Source: Clostridium tepidiprofundi DSM 19306
GTDB lineage: Bacteria > Bacillota > Clostridia > Clostridiales > Clostridiaceae
NCBI RefSeq assembly: GCF_001594005.1
Contig: NZ_LTBA01000010.1
Coordinates: 1 to 64,000 of the forward strand
Direction of reading: 5' to 3'
Length of the DNA: 64,000 bases
Of the stretch, positions 1-9,429 are shown in pieces (the first letter of the stretch is position 1; each line of letters begins with the position of its first letter). Below the pieces are notes generated by a model, which saw only the letters and a program-made list of their open reading frames with translations, was not told where the DNA came from and did no database searches. Both the position numbers and the translations under genes were made by a program.

Positions 1-109
1 GGAAATTAATCATTAAAATTTCTTGGGGTAGGGGGAGGTGTAACTATTTTTAAGGCCTATCGGTTTGCAGGCTTCCCAGTTATTTAAGTAAATGTAAAAA
101 AAATAAATT

Positions 110-373
110 TTAGTAAAAACAAATTTTTAACTGGAATTTTGATGCGAAATCTCTGATTTCTTTTAATGCCTCTGGATAATTTTCAACAATATGTAATCTT
201 CCATTGAAATGACCTACGCGAAAAATATAATCATTCCATCTGGCTAAAAATAACGTAGCAATTACTTTGTTTGTAGTAGCATATACATAACTTTTACCAT
301 GTGAACTTACTTTAGGTTCAATAATTTGTAGACCATTTATATTACTCCCATGATATACTATTCCATTAATCAT
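110..373 (-). CDS. Small hypothetical protein, possibly C-terminally truncated
   Basis: An 87-residue protein starting at the ATG at 373, which has AAGGAG seven bases upstream; the reading frame also opens further upstream at a TTG, but that lies before the ribosome site. The N-terminus (VYHGS, then a motif like YVYATT and an ALFLAR-like segment) resembles small clostridial and phage-associated proteins I have seen only as uncharacterised. The tail after ALKEI does not look like the rest, so the gene may have lost its 3' end. It stands alone, reading away from hcp. No function can be assigned. Confidence 0.5.
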   Translation of the reverse strand: MINGIVYHGSNINGLQIIEPKVSSHGKSYVYATTNKVIATLFLARWNDYIFRVGHFNGRLHIVENYPEALKEIRDFASKFQLKICFY

Positions 374-417
374 AAACATTCTCCTTACCAAGTTGATAAA
401 AATAGCATCTTTAATAT

Positions 418-452
418 ACAGCTATTTTGTTACATACAGCTATTTTGTTACA
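418..452. repeat. 18-bp tandem duplication
   Basis: The 18-base unit ACAGCTATTTTGTTACAT occurs twice head to tail (second copy differing only at its last base) in the AT-rich gap between the 87-residue ORF and hcp. Nothing else recognisable lies in 453-690. Confidence 0.75.
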
Positions 453-690
453 ATTATCAAATTCTTATAATGACACAATACAAAAATAATATGTAATTAA
501 TACCATAGTAATTATATCACATTTTTCTATATTTGAGCCAAAATAACTAAATAACTGCATATAAAAAAGGTATCTTAATTTTGTTTGGTATCATAGGATA
601 CTGAAATGATAGCACATATAGTATAAAATAAAATCATAGCATATAAAATTCATATTTTTGTTTATAGAATTATACGATTTTAAGAGCTTT

Positions 691-734
691 GCAAATATAT
701 ATAAGATTCTATGCAAATATATATAAGATTCTAT
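691..734. repeat. 22-bp perfect tandem duplication
   Basis: A 22-base unit beginning GCAAATATATATAAG is present twice in direct, perfect tandem, ending two bases before the miniature element at 737. It may be a slippage duplication or a trace of insertion activity. Confidence 0.8.
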
Positions 735-736
735 AA

Positions 737-880
737 ATGAGCAAATTTCAATCCATTAAATGTAAAATAACATTTTAGTGCGATTTTCAGGCATCATCTA
801 GTACAGTAAAACAGTAAAATTCAGTATTACAAATTGAGTTGTCAAGTCATTTGTAACGTATTATAATGATTTTTGCTCAT
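737..880 (-). mobile_element. Miniature inverted-repeat element, ATGAGCAAA family (copy 1)
   Basis: A 144-bp element whose ends are inverted repeats, ATGAGCAAATTTCAATC on the left and GATTTTTGCTCAT on the right. TAA flanks both sides, a possible short target duplication. A second copy, in the opposite orientation and enlarged by nested repeats, lies at 19744-20176. A 44-bp derivative is at 16740-16783. It has no coding capacity, so any movement would need an outside transposase. It sits directly upstream of hcp. Confidence 0.7.
839..867 (+). promoter_or_regulatory. Near-consensus sigma-A promoter inside the miniature element, aimed at hcp
   Basis: TTGTCA (839-844), a 17-base spacer and TATAAT (862-867) lie near the right end of the miniature element and point at hcp. 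Transcription would start near 874, about 105 bases before the hcp start codon. It is the best -35/-10 match in the hcp upstream region. The other large copy keeps TTGTCA-N17-TGTAAT. Confidence 0.6.
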
Positions 881-978
881 TAAAAGTAAGATTGATAAAA
901 AATACTTAACTGCACACAATAACAAAAGTAATTAGTAAAAATAAGAGTAGATTATTTTAAATTTAGGAGGGTTTTATT

Positions 979-2625
979 ATGAGTATGTTTTGTTATCAAT
1001 GCCAAGAGGCAGCAAAAGGAACAGGTTGTACAATTAAAGGGGTTTGTGGTAAACCAGAGGAAGTTGCAAACTTACAAGATTTATTGATTTATACTTTAAA
1101 AGGTATAGCAATAATAGAACAAGAAGGTATTAAAGTAGGGGTTAGATTTCCTAAAGCAAATCACTTAACAATGAATGGTTTATTCATGACCATTACGAAT
1201 GCAAATTTTGATGCCACTATGTTTATTGAAAAAATAAAAGAAGCATTAGCATTAAGAGAAGAAATGAAAAAAGAATTAGAAAGCAAAGGTGTAGAATTTA
1301 AAAACTTACATGATGCTGCTGTGTGGACTGCTGATTCAGATTCAGCTATAAAAGCAAAAGCAGATTCAGTTCAAGTTGGAGTTTTAGCTACAGAAAATGA
1401 AGATATCCGTTCTCTTAGAGAATTGATAACATATGGACTAAAAGGCATGGCAGCTTATGCAGAACATGCATATAATTTAGGAAAAGAAAACGAAGAAATT
1501 TATGAATTTATTTCGAAAGCTTTAGCAGCAACATTAGATGATTCATTAACTGTAGATGATTTAGTTGCTTTAACATTGGAAACAGGTAAATATGGCGTGG
1601 ATGTAATGGCACTTTTAGATTCTGCTAACACAGGCGCTTATGGAAGTCCAGAAATAACTGAAGTAAATATTGGAGTTAGAAATAATCCTGCTATTTTGAT
1701 TTCAGGACATGACTTAAAAGATTTGGAACAATTATTAAAACAAACTGAAGGTACAGGTGTAGATGTATATACACATGGTGAAATGTTACCAGCACATTAC
1801 TATCCAGCATTCAAGAAGTATGATCACTTTGTCGGAAATTATGGAAATGCTTGGTGGAAACAAAGAGAAGAGTTTGAAACATTTAATGGACCAATATTAT
1901 TTACAACAAACTGTATTGTACCACCAAAACCAGAACACATTGATAGAATTTATACAACGGGATCAACTGGTTATCCAGGATGTAAGCACATTGAACACGA
2001 CGAAAATGGAGTAAAGGATTTTTCAGAAATTATCGAACATGCTAAAAGATTAGCTCCACCTACTGAAATAGAAAAAGGCAAAATTATTGGAGGATTTGCT
2101 CATGCACAGGTATTTGCATTAGCAGATAAGATTGTAGAGGCTGTAAAATCTGGAGCAATTAAAAAATTCTTTGTAATGGCTGGTTGTGATGGAAGAATGA
2201 AATCAAGATCATACTATACAGAATTTGCAGAAAAATTACCAAAAGATACTGTGATTTTGACAGCAGGATGTGCTAAATATCGTTATAATAAATTGAATCT
2301 AGGTGACATTGGAGGTATTCCTCGTGTACTAGACGCAGGACAATGTAATGATTCGTATTCGCTTGCAGTTATTGCACTTAAGCTTAAAGAAATATTTGAA
2401 CTTAATGATATCAATGAATTACCAATAGCATACAATATTGCATGGTATGAACAAAAAGCAGTAATCGTATTACTTGCATTGCTTTATCTCGGTGTTAAGA
2501 ATATAAAGCTTGGACCAACACTTCCTGCATTTTTATCACCAAATGTAGCAAAAGTGCTTGTTGAGAATTTCGGTATAAATGGTATAAATAGTGTTGAAGA
2601 AGATTTAGAACAATTTTTAGGATAA
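979..2625 (+). CDS. hcp: Hybrid-cluster protein (hydroxylamine reductase)
   Basis: A 548-residue hybrid-cluster protein. The family holds a 4Fe cubane and a hybrid Fe-S-O cluster; it reduces hydroxylamine in vitro and is linked to nitric oxide and nitrosative stress defence. The N-terminus has the cubane cysteines C5, C8, C17 and C23 (CX2CX8CX5C), as in the short class found in strict anaerobes. Later cysteines such as those in [22 protein letters not shown] and [12 protein letters not shown] match the hybrid-cluster ligand regions, and the length is normal for the class. AGGAGG lies eight bases before the ATG. It appears monocistronic: no electron-donor gene (hcr) adjoins it. Confidence 0.95.
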   Translation: MSMFCYQCQEAAKGTGCTIKGVCGKPEEVANLQDLLIYTLKGIAIIEQEGIKVGVRFPKANHLTMNGLFMTITNANFDATMFIEKIKEALALREEMKKELESKGVEFKNLHDAAVWTADSDSAIKAKADSVQVGVLATENEDIRSLRELITYGLKGMAAYAEHAYNLGKENEEIYEFISKALAATLDDSLTVDDLVALTLETGKYGVDVMALLDSANTGAYGSPEITEVNIGVRNNPAILISGHDLKDLEQLLKQTEGTGVDVYTHGEMLPAHYYPAFKKYDHFVGNYGNAWWKQREEFETFNGPILFTTNCIVPPKPEHIDRIYTTGSTGYPGCKHIEHDENGVKDFSEIIEHAKRLAPPTEIEKGKIIGGFAHAQVFALADKIVEAVKSGAIKKFFVMAGCDGRMKSRSYYTEFAEKLPKDTVILTAGCAKYRYNKLNLGDIGGIPRVLDAGQCNDSYSLAVIALKLKEIFELNDINELPIAYNIAWYEQKAVIVLLALLYLGVKNIKLGPTLPAFLSPNVAKVLVENFGINGINSVEEDLEQFLG

Positions 2626-2642
2626 TAAATTATTAAAAATAC

Positions 2643-2773
2643 CTTCAATTTGTAATATGCAATATAAATAGTTAATATCATATATTTTTTATTAATATTA
2701 ACTATAAAAATCTCTGCATACTGTATTTTTTCGTTGTAACATATATGATAAAAATCTAAATTACGAATTGAAG
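2643..2773 (+). mobile_element. 131-bp miniature inverted-repeat element, CTTCAATTCGTAAT family (copy A)
   Basis: Begins CTTCAATTTGTAAT and ends ATTACGAATTGAAG, near-perfect 14-bp terminal inverted repeats. Copies with the same internal order lie at 5618-5760 and, inverted, at 28535-28665; copies A and C are exactly the same length. Flanks read TAAAAATAC and TAAAAAAC, a plausible decayed target duplication. It has no open reading frame and sits just after hcp. Confidence 0.75.
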
Positions 2774-2800
2774 TAAAAAACTTTCTATGAGGCAATCATT

Positions 2801-2874
2801 ATAATGGGGTTGCAGGAAAATGAAGAGCAATACAATGTTGTATATGAAATTATTTTTCTGGCAATCCCATTTAT
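2801..2874. repeat. Imperfect inverted repeat able to fold into a long hairpin
   Basis: Arms 2801-2821 (ATAATGGGGTTGCAGGAAAA) and 2851-2874 (ATTTTTCTGGCAATCCCATT core) are imperfect reverse complements around a ~30-base middle. There is no T-run after it. It may be another decayed miniature element. Confidence 0.45.
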
Positions 2875-3020
2875 AGTATTTATGGAACATTTTTACTGAG
2901 TGATGACGTTACTTGCTCCTCTTCTCTAAGTCAATCCTTCTATGTTGTAGAATATTTTTGTTGCGTGTTTAATCCAATATGAATTAATAGCAAATATGAT
3001 AGAATTATGTCTTAATCAAA

Positions 3021-3044
3021 ATGCTCTAATTAATGTTAGAGCAT
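3021..3044. repeat. 9-bp perfect stem-loop within a direct repeat pair
   Basis: ATGCTCTAA and TTAGAGCAT pair perfectly around a six-base loop. It lies between two near-identical direct repeats of the form AGCAAAYATRATAGAATTATG at about 2988 and 3053. The gap 2775-3261 holds no credible gene on either strand. Confidence 0.5.
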
Positions 3045-3261
3045 CAAATTAACAGCAAACATAATAGAATTATGCATATTCCTCACAACAATTTTCATAT
3101 TTATGGTATGTAATTTTTTATCAATTTCACAAGATTTCCATTTATTAATAATTTTTGTAACACAGATAGCGAGTTCTAAGAATACAGACTTCATATGTTT
3201 TATGGACTTGTCAATAATTTTTGTAGTCCAGATAGTATACTTAAATAAAATTATAAAAGAA

Positions 3262-3291
3262 CTGTCAAAATTCTTTAAAATTTGATATAAT
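3262..3291 (+). promoter_or_regulatory. Candidate sigma-A promoter for the cyclic-di-GMP gene
   Basis: CTGTCA, an 18-base spacer and a perfect TATAAT at 3286-3291 lie 90 bases before the GGDEF/HD-GYP start codon. Downstream, the phrase GTTTTAAAGTAGATTCTGAT is repeated with small changes at ~3301 and ~3362. Confidence 0.5.
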
Positions 3292-3381
3292 AGCAAGAGA
3301 GTTTTAAAGTAGATTCTGATATACCATATATATTTATTTTTATACTTTACATATGTTTATTAAGTTTTAAGATGGATTCTG

Positions 3382-5577
3382 ATGAGTGTTGATAGTTTAT
3401 TTAGAAAAGTTGGTGAGCATGCAATGGTGATAAAAAAAGTTGAAGATAAAATATTGAACATAGTTAGCATTAGGTTTATTTCTATAATAGTCATACTTAT
3501 AATAACCTTTATGTGTATAGCAACGGAAAAAATATCACAATCATTTATAGATAATGTCGAAAGCGAAATAAAGTTAGAGTTAAAACAGAAAGTTGATATT
3601 GCATATAATACTATTGCTCCTATTTTAAAGTTGAAAAGAGAAGGTAAGATTACTGAAGAAGAGGCAAGGAAAAATATTTCGGATATTGTTAAGAGAATGA
3701 TTTATGATGATACACATTCTGACAATTATATTTTCATGAGTACATATGATGGTTATTATTTAGTTCAGCCATTTGAACCGGAAAAAGAGGGTACTAACAT
3801 GTGGGATGTACGAGATTCAAATGGGACTTATGTTATTCAACAAATTATAAGAACTGCTAAAAATTCACCAAATGGATCATATATAAGCTATTTTTGTAAG
3901 TTGCCAAACAGTTCATTGATAGAAAAAAAATTAACTTATGTTAGAGGAATTCCTGAAATCAATGCATATATTGGAACGGGGGCATATATTAATTTAAAGT
4001 ATAAAAAGCTATATTGCCTACTTAATATGCAAAAGATAATATTGATGATTATTATAGCTGTAATAATTATTTTAATGGTATTGTATACGTATAAGCTGCA
4101 TAAGGTAAATTGTAGTTTAAATAGTGAAATAAAAAATAGATTGAAGATTGAAAAAGAGTTAAAGAATGAAAAGGATAATATAATTGTTCAAAAAAGTCGG
4201 TTGGAAACACTGTTTAATTATTCTCAAGATGCAATAGTTGAATTTGATACGAGTGGCATAGTTTTGAACGTTAATAAATCTTTTGAAAAAACGTTTGGAT
4301 ATTCTAAAGAGGAGTGCTTAAGGAAAAACATAGATAAGCTTATATCAACAGAAGAAACTTATAATCAGACAAAAAAATTAACATTGAAAATTATGGAGGA
4401 GGAGACAATAAACATTGAAGCTATAAGATATAAAAAAGATAAAACACCTATAAATGTTTTAGTTAGAAGTATATATATAAAAATTAACAATAATATATTA
4501 GGGGTGTATGGGATTTATACAGATATTACTGAGATTAAAAAATATGAAAGAAAATTAGAGTATATGAGTATATATGATGCATTAACGGGTTTACATAATT
4601 TAAATTATTTTAATAAAAAGATAAATGAGTATGAAAATAACAAATTGAGTTCAGTAGGTATTATAATGTGTGATTTAAATGGATTGAAATTAGTTAATGA
4701 TACATTAGGACATCAATATGGCGATATACTTCTTAAAAACTTTGCGTATGTATTAAAAAAATCTGTTAGGGAACAAGATGTTGTTGCAAGAGTAGGAGGA
4801 GATGAGTTTTCTGTTATTTTGACAGATATAAATAGGAATCAAGTAAAAAAGATAATAAAAAGGATTAATAGCAATATAGAAGAATTTAATAAATCACTAG
4901 ATGAAAAAATGCTTAGATTATCTGTTGCAATTGGATGCAGTATTCTTGAAGAAAATAAAAATATTGAAGAAGTGATTAAAGATGCTGATGATATAATGTA
5001 TAGGAATAAATTAATAAACAAAGCTAGTAGTAAAAATCAAATATTAAGCGTATTAATGGCAGCATTAGCTGAAAAGGATTTCGTGACTTTAGGACATACT
5101 GAGAGAGTGGCAAATATGTGTATGAAAATTGCAGATGAAATGGGATTAGATGAAGAAAGAAAAAGCAAATTGATTTTATTATCTGAAGTACACGATTTGG
5201 GTAAAATTGCTATTTCTAATGATATACTAAATAAAGAAGGGGATTTGTCTGAAAAAGAATGGAGCATAATGAAAAGCCATACAGAAAAAGGATACAGAAT
5301 AGCATTAAATTCCAATGAAATTTCTAGTGTTGCTGATTTAATATTGAAGCATCATGAAAGATGGGATGGTAAAGGATATCCTTTAGGGTTAAAAAAATAT
5401 GATATTCCTATAGAGTGTAGAATATTAGCAGTAGTTGATGCATATGATGCTATGACGAACCCGAGACCATATAATAAAATAAAATCTCACGAAGAAGCTA
5501 TTGAAGAAATAAAAAAATGCAGTGGAACACAGTTTGATCCAAAAGTAGTTGATATATTTATATCAATTGTTTCTTAA
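3382..5577 (+). CDS. Membrane Cache-PAS-GGDEF-HD-GYP cyclic-di-GMP signalling protein
   Basis: A 731-residue protein with both c-di-GMP synthesis and breakdown domains. A membrane segment (about residues 30-50), an extracytoplasmic region of single-Cache type and a second membrane segment (about 218-240) make a sensor. A PAS domain (about 275-385) follows. The diguanylate cyclase part has an intact GGDEF (VGGDEFSV) and the HD-GYP part has HDLGK, HHERWDGKGYP and DAYDAM motifs, so both halves look active. No clear ribosome site precedes the ATG at 3382; the ATG at 3424 (residue 15) is a possible alternative start. It is flanked by intergenic repeats, not by motility genes. The ligand is unknown. 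Confidence 0.88.
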   Translation: MSVDSLFRKVGEHAMVIKKVEDKILNIVSIRFISIIVILIITFMCIATEKISQSFIDNVESEIKLELKQKVDIAYNTIAPILKLKREGKITEEEARKNISDIVKRMIYDDTHSDNYIFMSTYDGYYLVQPFEPEKEGTNMWDVRDSNGTYVIQQIIRTAKNSPNGSYISYFCKLPNSSLIEKKLTYVRGIPEINAYIGTGAYINLKYKKLYCLLNMQKIILMIIIAVIIILMVLYTYKLHKVNCSLNSEIKNRLKIEKELKNEKDNIIVQKSRLETLFNYSQDAIVEFDTSGIVLNVNKSFEKTFGYSKEECLRKNIDKLISTEETYNQTKKLTLKIMEEETINIEAIRYKKDKTPINVLVRSIYIKINNNILGVYGIYTDITEIKKYERKLEYMSIYDALTGLHNLNYFNKKINEYENNKLSSVGIIMCDLNGLKLVNDTLGHQYGDILLKNFAYVLKKSVREQDVVARVGGDEFSVILTDINRNQVKKIIKRINSNIEEFNKSLDEKMLRLSVAIGCSILEENKNIEEVIKDADDIMYRNKLINKASSKNQILSVLMAALAEKDFVTLGHTERVANMCMKIADEMGLDEERKSKLILLSEVHDLGKIAISNDILNKEGDLSEKEWSIMKSHTEKGYRIALNSNEISSVADLILKHHERWDGKGYPLGLKKYDIPIECRILAVVDAYDAMTNPRPYNKIKSHEEAIEEIKKCSGTQFDPKVVDIFISIVS

Positions 5578-5617
5578 ATATTTATATTAATGACTAGATA
5601 ATGCTTGGGTTTTTACG

Positions 5618-5760
5618 ATTTATTTCGTAATATGCAATATTTATATTTAATGCGCATATATTTTCTATTAATATTCACTGTGAAAATTAATACATGATAT
5701 ATTTTCCCATTGTACTATAATTATGCTATATATGATAAAAATCTAAATTATGAATTTAAG
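5618..5760 (+). mobile_element. Miniature inverted-repeat element, CTTCAATTCGTAAT family (copy B, decayed)
   Basis: Same internal order as copy A, including TTCGTAATATGCAATAT near the left end and GATAAAAATCTAAATTATG near the right, but with degraded ends (ATTTATTTCGTAAT and ATTATGAATTTAAG) and 143 bp long. It lies between the GGDEF gene and the hairpin terminator at 5845, so it may have inserted into that gene's 3' untranslated region. Confidence 0.65.
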
Positions 5761-5844
5761 TTATTTGTGAAATTTGCTTTACAATGAGTATATATAGTGT
5801 TAATATAGTGTCTGTACCGATATAGAAGTTGATAGTTTTGTTTG

Positions 5845-5882
5845 AAAGCATATTTTAGAGTCAATATAAATATGCTTTTTTT
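5845..5882 (+). terminator. Rho-independent terminator
   Basis: AAAGCATATTT and AAATATGCTTT form an 11-bp perfect stem around a 12-base loop, followed by a T-run. It probably ends the GGDEF/HD-GYP transcript, 270 bases after its stop. Confidence 0.7.
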
Positions 5883-5947
5883 AGAAAATTAACTGATAAT
5901 GAGTATCAAATGATACAGGGGTGATTGATATACATAATATACAATTT

Positions 5948-6056
5948 TAGATATTTTGTTTTAGCAAAATGAGTTCACTATTTTTGTATTATGTAGTGAT
6001 TGAAAATCGTGTCAAAATGTTGTTTTACATTTACTGGATTGGAATTTGCCCATTTA
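5948..6056 (+). repeat. Decayed remnant of the hairpin element and ATGAGCAAA-family right end
   Basis: Contains ATTTTGTTTTAGCAAAAT followed by GAGTTCACT, matching the last hairpin of the repeats at 19813 and 20049. It then has a run ending GGATTGGAATTTGCCCAT, matching the right end of the miniature element at 20158-20176. The left half is not recognisable. Confidence 0.55.
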
Positions 6057-6103
6057 TATTATGTAAAATAAGAAGCAAAATATAATACAGGAGGAGTGAT
6101 AAT

Positions 6104-7063
6104 ATGAATAATCAAAATAGGATAAAGAATTTTCCAATTTCATTTTTTTCAATAATATTAGGTATGGCGGGATTTACAATAGCTATTCAAAAAACAGAAG
6201 GTATTCTAAAATCTACTATTAATTTAAATTTATATCTTCTGGGTATAACGGTTTTCATGTTTTCAATAATAGCTATACTGTATATTTATAAATTTATTAA
6301 ATATACAGAGGAAGTTAAGTTAGAGTTTAAAAATCCAGTGAAATTGAGTTTTTTCCCAACGATATCAATTAGTTTATTGCTATTAAGTGTTGCATTTTTA
6401 GATGTAAATTTAAGTATATCAAAAATACTTTGGTATTTCGGTACGATAATTCATGCTATTTTTACATATAAGATTATTTCAGTATGGATGTTTCATCCGA
6501 ATATTGATATCAAAAATTTCAATCCAGCATGGTTTATACCTGTTGTTGGTAATATTATTGTGCCAATAGCAGGGGTAAAGCACTTTAATATAGAACTATC
6601 TTGGTTTTTCTATAGCATAGGATTATTGTTTTGGATTGTGCTATTTACTATATTTATTTATAGAATAATTTTTCACCATCCTTTGCCAGAAAAGTTACTA
6701 CCTACTTTAGCTATATTAATTTCGCCGCCGGCAATTGGATTTATATCTTATGTGAAATTGACACATTCAGTTGATAGTTTTGCAAGGATATTGTATTATT
6801 TTGCATTGTTTTTGACTACATTTTTGCTTAAAGAATATAAATTATTTAGCAGAATTAAATTTTATTTATCATGGTGGGCATATACATTCCCAATTTCCGC
6901 AATGACAATAGCTACTGCATTGATGTATCACATGACTAAAGTAGTGTTTTATAAGTATTTGATGTTTAGTATATTAATAATTCTCATAGCATTAGTTGTC
7001 ATTATATTACCTATGACGATTAGCAAAATTATAGAAAAGGGAATATGCATAGAAGAAGACTAA
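6104..7063 (+). CDS. SLAC1/TDT-family anion channel or transporter
   Basis: A 319-residue, highly hydrophobic protein with about ten predicted membrane helices. It opens with FPISFFSIILGMAGFTIA, the typical first helix of the TDT/SLAC1 group (TehA, dicarboxylate carriers, plant SLAC1). The phrase HPNIDIKNFNPAWFIPVVGN also matches the family. Bacterial members are anion channels or carriers whose natural substrate is often unknown; tellurite resistance is a historical label. AGGAGGAGTG precedes the ATG. The gene stands alone and ends at a strong terminator. Confidence 0.85.
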   Translation: MNNQNRIKNFPISFFSIILGMAGFTIAIQKTEGILKSTINLNLYLLGITVFMFSIIAILYIYKFIKYTEEVKLEFKNPVKLSFFPTISISLLLLSVAFLDVNLSISKILWYFGTIIHAIFTYKIISVWMFHPNIDIKNFNPAWFIPVVGNIIVPIAGVKHFNIELSWFFYSIGLLFWIVLFTIFIYRIIFHHPLPEKLLPTLAILISPPAIGFISYVKLTHSVDSFARILYYFALFLTTFLLKEYKLFSRIKFYLSWWAYTFPISAMTIATALMYHMTKVVFYKYLMFSILIILIALVVIILPMTISKIIEKGICIEED

Positions 7064-7101
7064 GGAAGTATGTAAAAAATCAATAGTAAATAATGCATAA
7101 C

Positions 7102-7150
7102 AAAGCTTAGAGTCCCTATCTTTAGCATATATGGTGACTCTAAGCTTTTT
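7102..7150. terminator. Terminator between convergent genes
   Basis: AAAGCTTAGAGTC and GACTCTAAGCTTT make a 13-bp perfect stem with a ~21-base loop, followed on the + strand by T5. It can end the SLAC1-type gene and perhaps topB, whose stop lies 21 bases beyond. Confidence 0.8.
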
Positions 7151-7171
7151 GTTTCAGCAATATGAATTTAC

Positions 7172-9400
7172 TTATTTAATTTTTAAATTAGCTAATGCAT
7201 CTGCTAATGCTGAATTTATTGGTTCTTTGTTTTCTTTTTTCTGTTGCCTTATATATTTTGTAACTTCTCTTTTACTTAATTTACTTCCCTCAGCTTTCTT
7301 TCTTTTGTTAAATGAGGATAGTTTTTCTCTATAACCACATGTAGAACAAACAAATATCTGACCTTCTCCTTTGCCAACGAGTGCTAATTTTTTATGACAC
7401 TGAGGACACCTAGCATTGGTAACTTTCGCAATATTTTTTCTATATCCGCACTCCCTATCTTGGCAGATAAGCATTTTGCCTTTTTTTGTATTTACTTCAA
7501 GAAGGTATTTTCCACAATTAGGACATTTTTCTCTTGTTAAATTATCATGTCTATAGCTTTTAGTATTATTAGTTACATCTAAGACAAGTTTAGATGCATA
7601 TTTTTTCATATCATTTATAAATTTAGTACTATTCAATTTACCTTTGCTAATAGAGTATAATTGTTGTTCCCATTCTGCTGTAAGCAAAGGCGATTTTAAG
7701 TCTGAAGGGACCAGACTTATTAGTTGTTTTCCTTTTGATGTTGGTATTATTTCTTTTCCTTTTTTTTCGATGTAGTATGAGTTGAATAGCTTTTCAATTA
7801 TATCAGCTCTTGTAGCAACAGTCCCAATTCCACCAGCTTTTCCAATAGTTTTTTCAAGTTGTTTATCATTAATGTGTATATATTTCTGCGGATTTTCCAT
7901 AGCAGAAAGTAAAGTTCCTTCGGTGAATCTAGCAGGAGGTTTAGTTTGTCTTTTAATAGTTTTAACGCCTGTTAATTTTATTTTATCATCTTTGGAAATA
8001 TCAGGTAAAAACTGATCGCTTATTGTATCTTCATTATTGTAATTATTGTTATCAAGTTCAACTAGAAGTTCATCTTTATCATATATTGATTTCCAACCTT
8101 TATGTTTTACATTCTTGCCTTTAGCAATAAAAGTTTCTCCATTAATTGAAGCTTTAACTGTTATTTGTTCATACTCATAAGGTGGATATAATACCGATAA
8201 AAACCTTCTTATTACAAGGTCATATATATTTTTTTCTTCTATGCTAAGTAAACTTATATTAACTTTTTGTTCTGTTGGAATTATAGCATGGTGATCTGAA
8301 ACCTTACTATTATCAACAAAATTTTTATTGCCTTTTATAGAGCTCTTAAGCAAATTTGAAGTAAATTTCGAATAAGGGTATATGGATATTTTTTTTAATC
8401 TATCGCTTAATGTTGGAACTATATCTGTTGTTATATATCTTGAATCTGTCCTTGGGTATGTAAGTATTTTATGATTTTCATATAATCTTTGCATTATGGA
8501 CAATGTTTGCTTTGCAGAATATCCAAATTTTTTGTTTGCATCCCTTTGTAGCTCTGTTAAATCATACAATAGAGGGGAACTTTTCTTTTTATATGCTTTC
8601 TTTACTTCAATAATTTTACCATTTTGATTATCAACTTTTGAAACAATTTTTTTTGCTTCTTCATTGTTAAATATACGATTTTTTCCACTGTCTGAATGCT
8701 GCCATTGCAAAGTATAACTATTAGCATTTGCGCATTTTGCATTTCCTGTAATTATATAGTAATCTCTAGGAATGAAATTGTTAATGGCATCTTCTCTTTG
8801 AATTATCATTGCAAGAGTAGGAGTTTGAACTCTTCCAGCTGAAAGCTGAGTGTTGTATTTACATGTTAATGCTCTTGTGACATTAAGACCTACAAGCCAA
8901 TCCGCCTCTGCTCTACATACAGCAGATTTATATAAATTTTCATATTCTATTCCAGGCTTAAGATTTTTAAAACCTTCTTTTATTGCTTTGTCTGTTTGTG
9001 ATGAAATCCATAATCTTTTGATAGGTTTTCTAAACTTGGCTTTTTCAATAATCCATCTTCCGACAAGTTCTCCCTCACGGCCAGCATCTGTGGCTAATAC
9101 TAATTCTTTTATATCATTTCTAGTCATAAGTTTTTTAACTACATTAAATTGTTTGCTTGTTTTTTTTATGATAACCAGTTGCATTTTCTGTGGAATCATG
9201 GGTAAGTCTTCCATTCTCCAAGATTTATATTTTTTATCATAAGTATCTGGTGAAGCTAATGTTACCAAATGACCTAATGCCCAAGTAACAATGTATTTGC
9301 TACCTTCAAAGTATCCATTTCCATTATTATTGCAATTTAATACTCTTGCGAGTTCTTTGCCTACAGAAGGCTTTTCTGCTAAAACTAAAATTTTTCCCAT
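7172..9400 (-). CDS. topB: DNA topoisomerase III (type IA)
   Basis: A 742-residue type IA topoisomerase that relaxes and decatenates DNA through a single-strand break. It starts MGKILVLAEKPSVGKELARV, the family N-terminus; the ATG at 9400 has AAAGGAA upstream and the longer open frame to 9454 is not needed. TOPRIM signatures are VLAEKPS and LATDAGREGELVGRW; the active tyrosine is about Y315 in ILTYPRTDSRY. Two C-terminal zinc ribbons (CPNCGK...CQDRECGY and CPQCHK...CSTCGY) follow, then a basic tail. It lies 43 bases downstream of the MATE gene and may be co-transcribed with it. Confidence 0.95.
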   Translation of the reverse strand: MGKILVLAEKPSVGKELARVLNCNNNGNGYFEGSKYIVTWALGHLVTLASPDTYDKKYKSWRMEDLPMIPQKMQLVIIKKTSKQFNVVKKLMTRNDIKELVLATDAGREGELVGRWIIEKAKFRKPIKRLWISSQTDKAIKEGFKNLKPGIEYENLYKSAVCRAEADWLVGLNVTRALTCKYNTQLSAGRVQTPTLAMIIQREDAINNFIPRDYYIITGNAKCANANSYTLQWQHSDSGKNRIFNNEEAKKIVSKVDNQNGKIIEVKKAYKKKSSPLLYDLTELQRDANKKFGYSAKQTLSIMQRLYENHKILTYPRTDSRYITTDIVPTLSDRLKKISIYPYSKFTSNLLKSSIKGNKNFVDNSKVSDHHAIIPTEQKVNISLLSIEEKNIYDLVIRRFLSVLYPPYEYEQITVKASINGETFIAKGKNVKHKGWKSIYDKDELLVELDNNNYNNEDTISDQFLPDISKDDKIKLTGVKTIKRQTKPPARFTEGTLLSAMENPQKYIHINDKQLEKTIGKAGGIGTVATRADIIEKLFNSYYIEKKGKEIIPTSKGKQLISLVPSDLKSPLLTAEWEQQLYSISKGKLNSTKFINDMKKYASKLVLDVTNNTKSYRHDNLTREKCPNCGKYLLEVNTKKGKMLICQDRECGYRKNIAKVTNARCPQCHKKLALVGKGEGQIFVCSTCGYREKLSSFNKRKKAEGSKLSKREVTKYIRQQKKENKEPINSALADALANLKIK

Positions 9401-9429
9401 AAAAATATTCCTTTCACTTTCATATGCCA

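Noticed and set aside
2484-2795. 103-residue minus-strand frame overlapping the hcp 3' end
   Set aside because: It is the antisense of hcp and of a miniature element, with no start signal.
3036-3296. 86-residue open frame on the minus strand (and a 60-residue one opposite)
   Set aside because: Both lie in AT-rich repeat sequence, lack ribosome sites and overlap the likely promoter of the cyclic-di-GMP gene.
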